Shown here: positions 56,434 to 64,000 of the stretch, piece after piece | Numbering within the stretch: the first letter of the stretch is position 1 | How the letters are laid out: each line of letters begins with the position of its first letter | Origin: Vibrio splendidus | Lineage (GTDB): Bacteria > Pseudomonadota > Gammaproteobacteria > Enterobacterales > Vibrionaceae | DNA: 64,000 bases | Assembly (NCBI RefSeq): GCF_001557875.1 | Contig: NZ_LNRF01000001.1 | Span: 1 to 64,000, forward strand | Direction: 5' to 3' | Made by a program: the position numbers and the translations under genes | The notes under the pieces: generated by a model | What the model was told of the DNA's origin: nothing | Databases searched by the model: none | Seen by the model: the letters and a program-made list of their open reading frames with translations, nothing else

Positions 56434-56949
56434 TTACATATCCCAGAGACGAAACATCGCGATCTTATTGATCTCTTGAATCGCCGTAGCAAACTCAGTT
56501 TCACTATCATTTCCTAATCGCATCTCGAACGACTCAAGAATTTGGTAACGATTGGCTCCCTTCACCGCCATGATAAAAGGGAAATTGAAGCGACTTTTGT
56601 AGCTGTTGTTGTAAGAAGTGAATTTTTCAAATTCTTCGGCGCTGCATTGGTCAATGCCCGCCCCCGCTTGTTCTTTAGTCGACGACTCTGTAAGTTCGCC
56701 GTTTACTGCTGCTCGGCCGGCTAAATCCGGGTGAGCGTTGATCAAAGCCAACTGTTTGCCTTGGTCTGCATTTAACAAGGTTGTTGCCATTTTCAGATGA
56801 AGATTCTCGATATGGTCATCTTCGGCATTCAAACCTTGGTCATACACCACTTCTGCAACCCATGGGCTATGTTCGTAAACATCAGCGAAATGAGCGACAA
56901 AGGTATCGCGTTCCATGGTTGTTGGTTGGCATGATCGAAATTCAGTCAC
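56434..56949 (-). CDS. uraD: OHCU decarboxylase
   Basis: 171 residues from GTG 56949, with GGAGG seven bases upstream; a frame extending into puuE is not used. UraD decarboxylates OHCU to S-allantoin, preventing racemic product. The catalytic His is in LINAHPDLAG, a family hallmark; SSTKEQAGAGIDQCSAEEF and FPFIMAVKG also match. Alternative starts within the puuE 3' end lack ribosome sites. It lies 26 bases after the puuE stop. Confidence 0.94.
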   Translation of the reverse strand: MTEFRSCQPTTMERDTFVAHFADVYEHSPWVAEVVYDQGLNAEDDHIENLHLKMATTLLNADQGKQLALINAHPDLAGRAAVNGELTESSTKEQAGAGIDQCSAEEFEKFTSYNNSYKSRFNFPFIMAVKGANRYQILESFEMRLGNDSETEFATAIQEINKIAMFRLWDM

Positions 56950-56975
56950 GTATAGCCTCCTTGCTTCTCGCTTCG

Positions 56976-57911
56976 TTATTTGTTCTGTTGATGATGAGCT
57001 TGTTGTTGGTATGGATGATGTTGGTGCCAGTGATTGGCAATATCGATTCGACGACATAGCCACACACTGTCGTGCTGTTTGACGTAATCTAGGAAACGTC
57101 TTAACGCAGCAATACGACCGGGGCGACCAATCAGGCGACAGTGCAGCCCAACCGACATCATTTTCGGTGCGGTTTCGCCTTCCATATAAAGGGTGTCAAA
57201 AGTGTCTTTTAGATACTGGAAGAACTGTTCACCTGAGTTGAAACCTTGCGCGGTAGAAAAACGCATGTCGTTCACATCAAGTGTGTATGGAATCACTAGC
57301 TGTGGATGACCGGTTTCAGTGTGCCAATAAGGCAGGTCATCATCGTAGGCATCTGAGTCATAAAGAAAGCCACCTTCTTCTGCCACTAAACGACGAGTAT
57401 TCGGCCCTGTACGACCTGTGTACCAGCCTTGTGGACGTTGGCCCGTCACTTGCTGGATGATCTCAATCGCTTTGGTCATGTGATCACGCTCTTCAGACTC
57501 ATCAATGTATTGATAGTCTATCCAGCGGTAACCGTGGCTACAGATTTCATGCCCCGCTTCGACCATGGCTTTGGCAACGTCTGGGTGACGTTCGATCGCC
57601 ATAGCGACCGCAAATACGGTCAGTGGGATTTCATATTCATCGAACAAGCGAAGAACACGCCATACACCCGCACGGCTGCCATATTCATAGATGGATTCCA
57701 TGCTGATGTGACGTTCGCCTTTGATCGGTTGTGCTGACGGGATCTCTGAAAGAAAGGCTTCAGACTCGTCGTCTCCATGTAACAAACAACGCTCACCGCC
57801 CTCTTCATAGTTCAATACAAAAGAAACCGCGACGCGCGCATTACCTGGCCATTGAGGGTTTGGAGGGTTAGCTCCGTAACCGATCAAATTTCTTGAATAA
57901 TCCTTATTCAT
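56976..57911 (-). CDS. puuE: allantoinase PuuE (polysaccharide deacetylase fold)
   Basis: 311 residues, cofactor-independent allantoinase of the carbohydrate esterase 4-like family, hydrolysing allantoin to allantoate. The PuuE opening RNLIGYGANPPNPQWPG and VSFVLNYEEGGE are characteristic. The family active site is seen in CSHGYRWIDYQ and the TGRTGPNTRRL block. The C-terminus is Gln/His-rich (HQHHPYQQQAHHQQ), an odd low-complexity tail. AGGAG lies seven bases before the start. First gene of the operon, 110 bases from the TTGTATACAAT operator. Confidence 0.94.
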   Translation of the reverse strand: MNKDYSRNLIGYGANPPNPQWPGNARVAVSFVLNYEEGGERCLLHGDDESEAFLSEIPSAQPIKGERHISMESIYEYGSRAGVWRVLRLFDEYEIPLTVFAVAMAIERHPDVAKAMVEAGHEICSHGYRWIDYQYIDESEERDHMTKAIEIIQQVTGQRPQGWYTGRTGPNTRRLVAEEGGFLYDSDAYDDDLPYWHTETGHPQLVIPYTLDVNDMRFSTAQGFNSGEQFFQYLKDTFDTLYMEGETAPKMMSVGLHCRLIGRPGRIAALRRFLDYVKQHDSVWLCRRIDIANHWHQHHPYQQQAHHQQNK

Positions 57912-58021
57912 CCAAGTACTCCTAACATAAGTGGTTGGCTTAGCCGCTCTTTAAGTGAGTCACCAAATGTTTCAATCAAATGGATTTTCGACAAACAGAG
58001 CAACCTTACCCCTGTACATTT

Positions 58022-58033
58022 ATTGTATACAAT
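58022..58033. promoter_or_regulatory. perfect operator ATTGTATACAAT before puuE
   Basis: Exact 12-bp palindrome, core identical to the xdhA site. About 110 bases upstream of puuE. Confidence 0.68.
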
Positions 58034-58202
58034 TATTTATCTCAATGTAAAGATTTTGTTATTCAAGTTAAATTTAAGCTCTTTAATCATTTAAAAACAA
58101 AAACTTAACAAAGTGCAAACTCACTAAAAAACGATAATTAAGATCTATAAAATCAGAAAAAATGACACAATGGTTAACATTTTTCCAACAATTAGCTTTA
58201 CT

Positions 58203-58216
58203 AATTGTGTACAGTT
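58203..58216. promoter_or_regulatory. operator-like AATTGTGTACAGTT before uraH
   Basis: 12 of 14 bases match the perfect xdhA operator. Centred about 113 bases before the uraH start, a spacing like that of the xdhA and puuE sites. Confidence 0.58.
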
Positions 58217-58322
58217 CGTACATAGTTAGTGATAACAAAGTGACCAGTTGCATTCTTTGCAAGGTCGAAACAGACAGATAAACCACGGAACAGAGGAGCG
58301 CTAAAAGCGCTATTAAGGGACT

Positions 58323-58676
58323 ATGGGAAGACTAACAACACACGTATTAGACACTACTCACGGCTTACCAGGTGCAGAAATCAAGGTAGAGCTTTATAAG
58401 GTCAATGAAGACTCAACAGAAAAGCTGGCGACGGTACTCACCAACTCCGATGGCCGAACCGATGCGCCGATTCTGGCAGGGAATGATTTCCGACCGGGGA
58501 AATATCAATTGGTGTTCTACGTTGCGGATTACTACAAAAGCAAAGGTGTAGAATTGGATGGTGTGCCCTTCTTAGATGATGTGGTGATTCGTTTTGGCTT
58601 AGATGACCCAGAAGCGCATTATCATGTCCCTCTTCTCGTCTCGCCTTACAGTTTCTCAACCTATCGGGGCAGTTAG
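58323..58676 (+). CDS. uraH: 5-hydroxyisourate hydrolase
   Basis: 117 residues, transthyretin-like homotetramer that hydrolyses 5-hydroxyisourate to OHCU, acting between PuuD and UraD. The catalytic signatures are the N-terminal LTTHVLDTTHGLPG and the C-terminal YRGS, which ends the protein exactly as expected for HIUases and not transthyretins. A hairpin sits just before the ribosome site. It is divergent from the puuE operon; two NCS2 permease genes follow. Confidence 0.95.
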   Translation: MGRLTTHVLDTTHGLPGAEIKVELYKVNEDSTEKLATVLTNSDGRTDAPILAGNDFRPGKYQLVFYVADYYKSKGVELDGVPFLDDVVIRFGLDDPEAHYHVPLLVSPYSFSTYRGS

Positions 58677-58935
58677 TCCCGTGACCTAGAACTTCGAACT
58701 AGGCTCAACCGACAAATATTAAACAGATTAGTGCGTGCATCCAAAATGATGCGCGCTCATTAAACACGCTCATATAAAAATACTAACAACGTTAATAGTT
58801 AGAGATTAATAGCTAGAAAACAGATGGTTAGAAACTGATAACTAAAGAAATAGCGGCTAGGAAAAACCTTAAAACTTAATATTGAAATCTCGCTGTATTC
58901 AATAAATGGATCACAACATAAAAGGACTTGCTGAC

Positions 58936-60279
58936 ATGAGTGAGAGTAAAACAGAAATACTCAACCAAGATGCGAACAACGGAATTTTAGAGAAGTTTTT
59001 TAAAATTAAGGCACACGGAAGTAGCGTAAAAAATGAGTTAATCGGTGGTGTCACCACTTTCGCCACCATGGCTTACATCATCTTCGTTAACCCACAAATA
59101 ATGGCCGCTTCAGGCATGGATTCAGGTGCGGTATTCGTCGCAACCTGTATTGGTGCTGCGATCGGTTGTTTGCTAATGGGGTTATTTGCGAACTGGCCTG
59201 TCGGACTTGCGCCGGGCATGGGCTTGAACGCCTTCTTCTCGTTCACAGTAGTAAGCGAAATGGGCTACAGCTGGGAAGTCGCGCTAGGTGCGGTGTTTAT
59301 CTCCGGTATCTTGTTCGTCGGGATGAGCTTCTACAAAGTCCGCCAATGGATCATTGAAAGTATCCCAGTGAGTCTGCGTTACTCCATGACAGCGGGTGTT
59401 GGCTTGTTCTTAGGTCTGATTGGCTTAAAAACAGCAGGCATCGTCGTCGAAAACCCAGCAACTTTGGTATCACTAGGTGACTTCACTAAACCAGAAGCGC
59501 TACTGGCTGCTATCGCGTTCCTTATCATCGCGGTTCTCAGCGAGCGCAAAGTGTTTGGTGCGGTGTTAATCGGCATTTTGAGTGTCACTCTGGTCGGCAT
59601 GATGCTTGGCTTAGTGCACTACAACGGCTTCTTCGCAGCGCCACCAAGTTTAGCGCCTACGTTCCTAAAAATGGACATTATGGGTGCGCTAGATGTTTCG
59701 ATGATCAGCGTTATCTTGGCTTTCCTTTTTGTAAACATGTTCGATACCGCGGGTACTTTGATGGGCGTGGCTGAGCGTGCAAACCTAACCAACCCTGAAA
59801 CAGGCAAGATCGAAGGTCTAAGCAAAGCGCTGAAAGCTGACAGTATCTCAAGCGTGGCAGGTGCGTGTGTGGGTTGTCCGCCAGTAACCAGTTACGTAGA
59901 AAGTGCAGCGGGCGTTGCAGCAGGCGCACGAACTGGCCTATCGGCAATTGTGGTTGGTGTGTTGTTCTTAGCGGCGATTTTCCTATCTCCACTTGCAGGT
60001 ATGATCCCAGCTTACGCAACCTCTGGCGCGTTGATTTACGTGGCGTTCGTGATGATGAGCAGCATGCAGCACGTTGATTGGAAAGACTTCACCAACGGTG
60101 CACCTGCAGCCATTACTGCGCTAATGATGCCACTGACGTTCTCCATCGCGAATGGTATCGCACTGGGTTTCATTACCTACACAGTACTGAAACTGGCGAC
60201 AGGTAAAACAAAAGACGTATCAATTTCGATGTACTTCCTAGCGGCTATCTTCATCGCCAAGCTAGTGTTCATCGGCTAA
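58936..60279 (+). CDS. NCS2 purine permease, AzgA-type
   Basis: 447 residues from ATG 58936 (AAAGGA upstream); ATG 58906 is in frame with no better site. About 13-14 helices. The AzgA-like group is indicated by GGVTTFATMAYIIFVNPQI, PGMGLNAFF and FDTAGTLMGVAE, as in adenine/hypoxanthine/guanine:H+ symporters. It would bring in hypoxanthine and guanine for GuaD and XdhAB. It follows uraH by 259 bases and may be a separate transcript. A TTCG hairpin follows. Confidence 0.9.
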   Translation: MSESKTEILNQDANNGILEKFFKIKAHGSSVKNELIGGVTTFATMAYIIFVNPQIMAASGMDSGAVFVATCIGAAIGCLLMGLFANWPVGLAPGMGLNAFFSFTVVSEMGYSWEVALGAVFISGILFVGMSFYKVRQWIIESIPVSLRYSMTAGVGLFLGLIGLKTAGIVVENPATLVSLGDFTKPEALLAAIAFLIIAVLSERKVFGAVLIGILSVTLVGMMLGLVHYNGFFAAPPSLAPTFLKMDIMGALDVSMISVILAFLFVNMFDTAGTLMGVAERANLTNPETGKIEGLSKALKADSISSVAGACVGCPPVTSYVESAAGVAAGARTGLSAIVVGVLFLAAIFLSPLAGMIPAYATSGALIYVAFVMMSSMQHVDWKDFTNGAPAAITALMMPLTFSIANGIALGFITYTVLKLATGKTKDVSISMYFLAAIFIAKLVFIG

Positions 60280-60297
60280 TCACCAAACGTGACTATC

Positions 60298-60321
60298 GCT
60301 TGGCCTGTTCGCAGGCCGAGC
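60298..60321 (+). other. TTCG-capped hairpin after the AzgA-type permease gene
   Basis: GCTTGGCCTG (60298-60307) pairs with CAGGCCGAGC (60312-60321, one G.U pair) around a TTCG loop. No T-run follows, so it may protect the mRNA 3' end rather than terminate. Confidence 0.5.
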
Positions 60322-60503
60322 TATCAAGAAACAGGTTACAACAACATTTTTAAGAAAAAGCTAATTGTGCTAATCAGCGGAACGCACAAGCAATCCGTTC
60401 CTTTAGTGCACCTTTTTTATGACCCTACGCAGTTTGTAGAAGTCATTATTTGACCGCCAATCGCCTGTAAACGGAAACGGAAACGCAGGCAGAGGAATAT
60501 CAA

Positions 60504-61916
60504 ATGAAACTTCTGTACACCCTAAATGAAAGACCGCCTCATGGGCTAACCCTCCTACTCGCTCTGCAACACATGCTCGCCTCGATTGGTGGCATTGTGG
60601 CTGTTCCCCTTATTGTCGGCGCTTCTATCGGCCTACCTAATACAGAGATCGTCTCGCTGATCAATGCTGCGCTACTGGCGTCAGGTATTGTGACCGTCGC
60701 TCAATGTCTTGGTTTCGGCCCTGTCGGTATTCGACTGCCCGTTGTAATGGGTTCGAGCTTTGCCTTTTTGGGTGTCGCTATCTCGATTGGTAACGAAGGT
60801 GGCGTCGCCGCTATTATGGGCTCAGCACTTATCGGCTCATTCGTGGTAATTGGTGCCAGCTTCTACATGGACAAGGTTCGAAAGCTGTTCCCGACCGTGG
60901 TAAGTGGTGTGGTGGTTACCTTAATCGGTTTAACCATTTTACCGGTTGCCATGAATTGGGTCGGAGACTCCCCTGCCAACACGGAACAATTCGCCACACT
61001 ACCAAAGCTGTTTCTAGCACTGGTCTCTTTGGGCATCGTGGTTGGCGTCTCGGTTTACTGTAAAGGCGCGGTTGCCGCTTCAGCTATCGTGATTGGTTTA
61101 GCAGGCGGTTACATTGTGGCGCTATCGCTCGGCATGGTCGACCTTGAGCAAATCAGTTCTGCCGCTTGGGTTGGCGGCCCTGAACCCTTCAAATACGGCT
61201 TCACCTTTTCTGCGAGTGCCATCATCAGCATGAGCTTGGTTTACATCGTGGTTATCGCTGAAGCGACCGGTGATTTCATGGCACTCGGTAACAACTGCCA
61301 AACCCAAGTATCCGGTAAAGACTTAAAACGTGGTCTTCTAGGCGATGGCCTTGGCAGTACCTTATCTTCAATTTTAACGGCAATGCCACTAGCGTCATTC
61401 AGTCAAAACGTCGGTATTGTGGGTATCACAGGTGTAGCGAGTCGTTATGTAGTGGCTGCAACCGGTTGTTTGTTGATTTTAGGTGGTTTATTCCCGAAAT
61501 TAGCCGCCATTGCCGTCACAATTCCGAAACCTGTTCTGGGTGGTGTAGGCTTTGTGATGTTCGGTATGATCGCTTACGCGGGTATCCGCATGTTGATCAA
61601 GGCCGCAGACACCAAGCGAAATGCCTTGGTAATCTGTGTCGGTTTGGCGTCTGGTTTGGCCGTCACTTTCGAACCAAGATTGCTGCAACACTTGCCACAT
61701 GATTTGGCGAATTTTCTTCACTCAGGCATCACTACCGGTACTATTATGACGGTGTTGCTGAACCTTATTCTGCCGAAATCTTCACGAGCAGAAGAGCAAG
61801 AAGCGTTAGCCGAGAGCCAAGCGCAAGTTGAGTTAGAAATGAAAGAACAAGCTGAAGAAGCGCTTCAAGCAGACGTTCAAGCGGCATCAGATAACCCTGA
61901 GCCCAAAACGAACTAA
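60504..61916 (+). CDS. NCS2 nucleobase permease (xanthine/urate type)
   Basis: 470 residues, 14-helix NCS2/NAT protein. TM1 has the QHMLAS motif, TM10 the Q-N-x-G...T signature (SQNVGIVGITGVASR), and the acidic residue in VVIAEATGDFMAL fits xanthine/urate binders such as XanQ/UacT. The tail (last about 45 residues) is Glu/Ala/Gln-rich and probably a cytoplasmic coiled coil. It would import xanthine or urate for this pathway. It has an AGAGGAA ribosome site and is 224 bases from the preceding permease gene. Confidence 0.9.
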   Translation: MKLLYTLNERPPHGLTLLLALQHMLASIGGIVAVPLIVGASIGLPNTEIVSLINAALLASGIVTVAQCLGFGPVGIRLPVVMGSSFAFLGVAISIGNEGGVAAIMGSALIGSFVVIGASFYMDKVRKLFPTVVSGVVVTLIGLTILPVAMNWVGDSPANTEQFATLPKLFLALVSLGIVVGVSVYCKGAVAASAIVIGLAGGYIVALSLGMVDLEQISSAAWVGGPEPFKYGFTFSASAIISMSLVYIVVIAEATGDFMALGNNCQTQVSGKDLKRGLLGDGLGSTLSSILTAMPLASFSQNVGIVGITGVASRYVVAATGCLLILGGLFPKLAAIAVTIPKPVLGGVGFVMFGMIAYAGIRMLIKAADTKRNALVICVGLASGLAVTFEPRLLQHLPHDLANFLHSGITTGTIMTVLLNLILPKSSRAEEQEALAESQAQVELEMKEQAEEALQADVQAASDNPEPKTN

Positions 61917-62091
61917 CTGATTCTCAAACTAACTAAGTCTCAGACTAACGTAACACCGATTTCCGTAGGATCAGGGCTGATTAGAGCATTGAACGTTTTA
62001 ACGACCCTGATTCGAATTTATCTTTTAACTACAAATACCAAATAAAGACCCTCTTCCCTGAAAAGGCTGAGATGGCTAAGGACTACTATGA

Positions 62092-63453
62092 ATGGAAACC
62101 ATCTGGATTAAGAATCCTCTCGCAATCTACACCGGCTCACTGGCTGATGCAGAAGGCGGAATTGTCATTAAAGGTAATACAATCATTGAACTGGTTGGCA
62201 AACACAAAGAGCCGACCTTACCCGTTGATTACAGCGTGGACGCTTCTCGTCATGTTTTGACTCCTGGGCTTATCAATGCGCACCATCACTTCTATCAAAC
62301 CCTAACGCGTGCCTACCCTGGCGCACTGAATAAAGAACTCTTCCATTGGCTACAAAGCCTATACCCTGTTTGGGCCAACCTCGATTCTGAGATGATGAGC
62401 CTTGCTACAGAGCTGGCGCTGGTCGAGTTAATGATGTCGGGCTGTACCACCGCCTCTGATCACCATTACTTACTGCCAAATGGGCTTGAACACGCCATCG
62501 ATTTACAAGTCGAGGCAGCAGAGAAGCTTGGCGTGAGAGCGATATTTACGCGCGGCTCCATGAGCCTAGGGGAAGATGAAGGTGGGTTACCGCCACGACA
62601 CACCATTCAAACCGAACAGACCATCATCGACGATAGCCAACGCTTGATTCGTGATTACCACCAGCGTGATGAAGGGGCGATGATTCAAATCGCACTCGCG
62701 CCTTGTTCGCCATTCTCGGTCACTACCGACCTGATGAAAGAGACAGCCAAAATCAGCGAACGTGAAAACGTGATGATGCACACGCACCTATGCGAAACGC
62801 TCGATGAAGAAGACTTCTGTATCGAGAAGTTTGGCTTGCGCCCTGTCGATTATCTGGAAGATGTTGGCTGGCTCAACGAACGTACTTGGCTTGCTCATGG
62901 TATTCACTTCAATCCAGAAGAGATCAAACGTTTGGGTAAAGCAGGCATTGGTATCAGCCACTGCCCAACTTCCAACATGATGTTGGCTTCCGGCATTTGT
63001 AAGAACAACGATCTTGAAGCCGCTGGCGTTAAAGTCGGGCTAGGAGTGGATGGTTCAGCCTCGAATGACGGTTCCAATATGATTGCCGAAGTGCGCATGG
63101 CGATGTACTTACAGCGCCTGCAATATGGCTCGGCCAACGTTTCACACTTCGATGCACTGCGCTGGGCAACATCAGGCTCTGCCGCCGCAATGGGTAGAAC
63201 CGACATTGGTACGCTAGAGGTTGGCAAACAAGCCGACATCGCGATGTTCAAGCTCGATGATATTCGTTTCTCTGGCAGCCACGACCCACTGGCCGCATTG
63301 CTACTCTGCGGTGCGCAACAAGCGGATAAAGTGATGGTAGCAGGTAGGTGGCGAGTTAACGATGGTGCCGTGATTGGCGTAGACATGGAGCAACTGATGC
63401 ACCGCCACCATGCGGTAGCCATGAAGTTAGGTAAGCTGGCGATGAATAACTAG
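62092..63453 (+). CDS. 8-oxoguanine deaminase / TRZ-ATZ family amidohydrolase
   Basis: 453 residues, amidohydrolase superfamily near guanine deaminase. Motifs: INAHHHFYQTLTRAYPG (HxH pair and the HHHFYQ string typical of 8-oxoguanine deaminases), MMHTHLCETLDEEDF, LAHGIHFNPEEI, HCPTSNMMLASGI and the catalytic Asp in GVDGSASND. In this family the assigned substrate is 8-oxoguanine, giving urate, which fits the neighbours. Isocytosine-type deaminases are a competing call. Follows the xanthine/urate permease gene; a strong terminator follows. Confidence 0.82.
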   Translation: METIWIKNPLAIYTGSLADAEGGIVIKGNTIIELVGKHKEPTLPVDYSVDASRHVLTPGLINAHHHFYQTLTRAYPGALNKELFHWLQSLYPVWANLDSEMMSLATELALVELMMSGCTTASDHHYLLPNGLEHAIDLQVEAAEKLGVRAIFTRGSMSLGEDEGGLPPRHTIQTEQTIIDDSQRLIRDYHQRDEGAMIQIALAPCSPFSVTTDLMKETAKISERENVMMHTHLCETLDEEDFCIEKFGLRPVDYLEDVGWLNERTWLAHGIHFNPEEIKRLGKAGIGISHCPTSNMMLASGICKNNDLEAAGVKVGLGVDGSASNDGSNMIAEVRMAMYLQRLQYGSANVSHFDALRWATSGSAAAMGRTDIGTLEVGKQADIAMFKLDDIRFSGSHDPLAALLLCGAQQADKVMVAGRWRVNDGAVIGVDMEQLMHRHHAVAMKLGKLAMNN

Positions 63454-63482
63454 GTATGTGTTATCTAAGCAACACGAAAACA

Positions 63483-63516
63483 AAAAGGCCGACGTAATGT
63501 CGGCCTTGTTATTTTT
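63483..63516. terminator. bidirectional terminator
   Basis: AAGGCCGAC (63485-63493) pairs with GTCGGCCTT (63499-63507) around a 5-nt loop, with T-rich right and A-rich left flanks. Serves the deaminase and manA genes, which converge here. Confidence 0.88.
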
Positions 63517-63566
63517 ATTCGATTTTTAGAATCAGGTTTGCGTCCTAATCCATCAAACTTTTAGAC

Positions 63567-64000
63567 TTAATTGTATGCTCGAGCAAGTATTCCCTGTCCT
63601 TGATATTCATACATTCCAGCATCGTTACTGATAAACACCGATTCGCCTGAACTCAGCGTTAACTTGTGGTCTTTGGTCTCAACCGTCACCTTTCCATCAA
63701 CACAAAATAGTATCTCTGCACTTCGGAGGTATTGTTGGTTCCCAGCCTCGTTCACGGATAAAATATCGAACCCAAAATCATCCACTGGAATTGGAAAGCT
63801 TAACTTACTTTCTTTCACGATCGGCTGTAGCTTAATAGTTTCAATTTCTGTCGTTTCAAAACGAGTATTATCAATCAACTCAGAGACATCGATAAACTTG
63901 GGAGTCAGGCCAGCGCGTAATACGTTGTCCGAATTCGCCATGATTTCCAACCCAGTCCCCTCGATATAAGCATGTGGTGTTTCAGCGTGTAAAAACATCG
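63567..64000 (-). CDS. manA: mannose-6-phosphate isomerase, C-terminal part (5' end outside window)
   Basis: The last about 144 residues of a class I ManA, interconverting mannose-6-P and fructose-6-P. Transcribed right to left; the start lies beyond the right edge. Diagnostic stretch: FLHAETPHAYIEGTGLEIMA, then NSDNVLRAGLTPKFID, with the zinc-site His of AETPHAY and the catalytic region Arg of VLRAGLTPK. The ending (GILARAYN) matches E. coli ManA closely, so the C-terminus is complete. Only the 3' part can be judged. The gene is convergent with the deaminase gene. Confidence 0.95.
   Translation of the reverse strand, partial: MFLHAETPHAYIEGTGLEIMANSDNVLRAGLTPKFIDVSELIDNTRFETTEIETIKLQPIVKESKLSFPIPVDDFGFDILSVNEAGNQQYLRSAEILFCVDGKVTVETKDHKLTLSSGESVFISNDAGMYEYQGQGILARAYN

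Larger units (their letters stand above)
57912..58322. promoter_or_regulatory. divergent promoter region of puuE and uraH
   Basis: 411 AT-rich bases with a GntR-type operator near each gene (58022-58033 and 58203-58216). The uraH leader can fold: TTGC/GCAA flanked by GACC/GGTC near 58241-58266, and AGCGCT (58297-58302) pairs with AGCGCT (58306-58311) just before the ribosome site. Confidence 0.55.

Noticed and set aside
62904..63422. 172-residue minus-strand frame opposite the 8-oxoguanine deaminase-like gene
   Set aside because: It is a shadow of a strongly supported gene: Ser/Pro/Ala-rich with no motif, a typical antisense artefact.

Overview
The window reads as chromosomal DNA of a marine gammaproteobacterium of the Vibrionaceae, most likely Vibrio. 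Grounds: the protein sequences, moderately AT-rich DNA, short well-packed operons and small families typical of vibrios (DUF4144, a class III formaldehyde pathway, AldB/AcoR). I see no phage, transposase, tRNA, rRNA or CRISPR array. Both edges cut genes: adhE on the left (3' end only) and manA on the right (3' end only, minus strand).

Left part (1-29.3 kb): a patchwork of envelope, redox and sensing genes. An RstAB-like two-component system, two outer-membrane barrel proteins and a GGDEF protein with a ruined active site come first. Next is the glutathione-dependent formaldehyde pathway (frmA, fghA) with two hairpins in its spacer. Then come an SMR pump, a Nudix hydrolase and a LysR/LysE divergent pair. 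An aldehyde dehydrogenase gene faces an AcoR-type sigma54 activator, with a recognisable -24/-12 promoter and tandem palindromes between them. After an MCP chemoreceptor and a LysR/GST pair, there is a LysR-DUF1254-DUF1254 block beside a secreted AGE-fold protein, a ferric-reductase-like protein and a stand-alone LPD1-like putative metallopeptidase.

Amino-sugar cassette (29.4-34 kb): an RpiR regulator and a PTS EIICB permease diverge from nanE and nagA. Together they would import an N-acetylated sugar as its 6-phosphate, epimerise ManNAc-6-P to GlcNAc-6-P and deacetylate it. The promoter region carries two perfect inverted repeats of identical architecture, the likely RpiR operators. A Dcu C4-dicarboxylate carrier and small housekeeping enzymes (HAD, HD, GNAT, DNA glycosylase) follow.

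Purine catabolism (39-63.4 kb): a GntR/FCD regulator, xdhABC and guaD form one arm. puuE-uraD-alc-allA-puuD (minus strand) and uraH with two NCS2 permeases and an 8-oxoguanine-deaminase-like gene (plus strand) form the other. The genes cover guanine -> xanthine -> urate -> 5-hydroxyisourate -> OHCU -> allantoin -> allantoate -> ureidoglycolate -> glyoxylate plus urea, with the membrane cytochrome urate oxidase PuuD. Copies of a TTGTATACAA palindrome, matching the FadR-type GntR operator pattern, sit before gntR, xdhA, puuE and uraH, so one regulon is inferred. Between the arms (46.5-53.2 kb) lies a set of unrelated accessory genes, including an AT-rich HNH nuclease gene.

The best candidates for undescribed biology are the purine regulon with possible alternative RNA hairpins in the xdhA leader, the twin-operator amino-sugar cassette, the LPD1-like putative peptidase and the HNH protein. 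None amounts to a proven new system from sequence alone.
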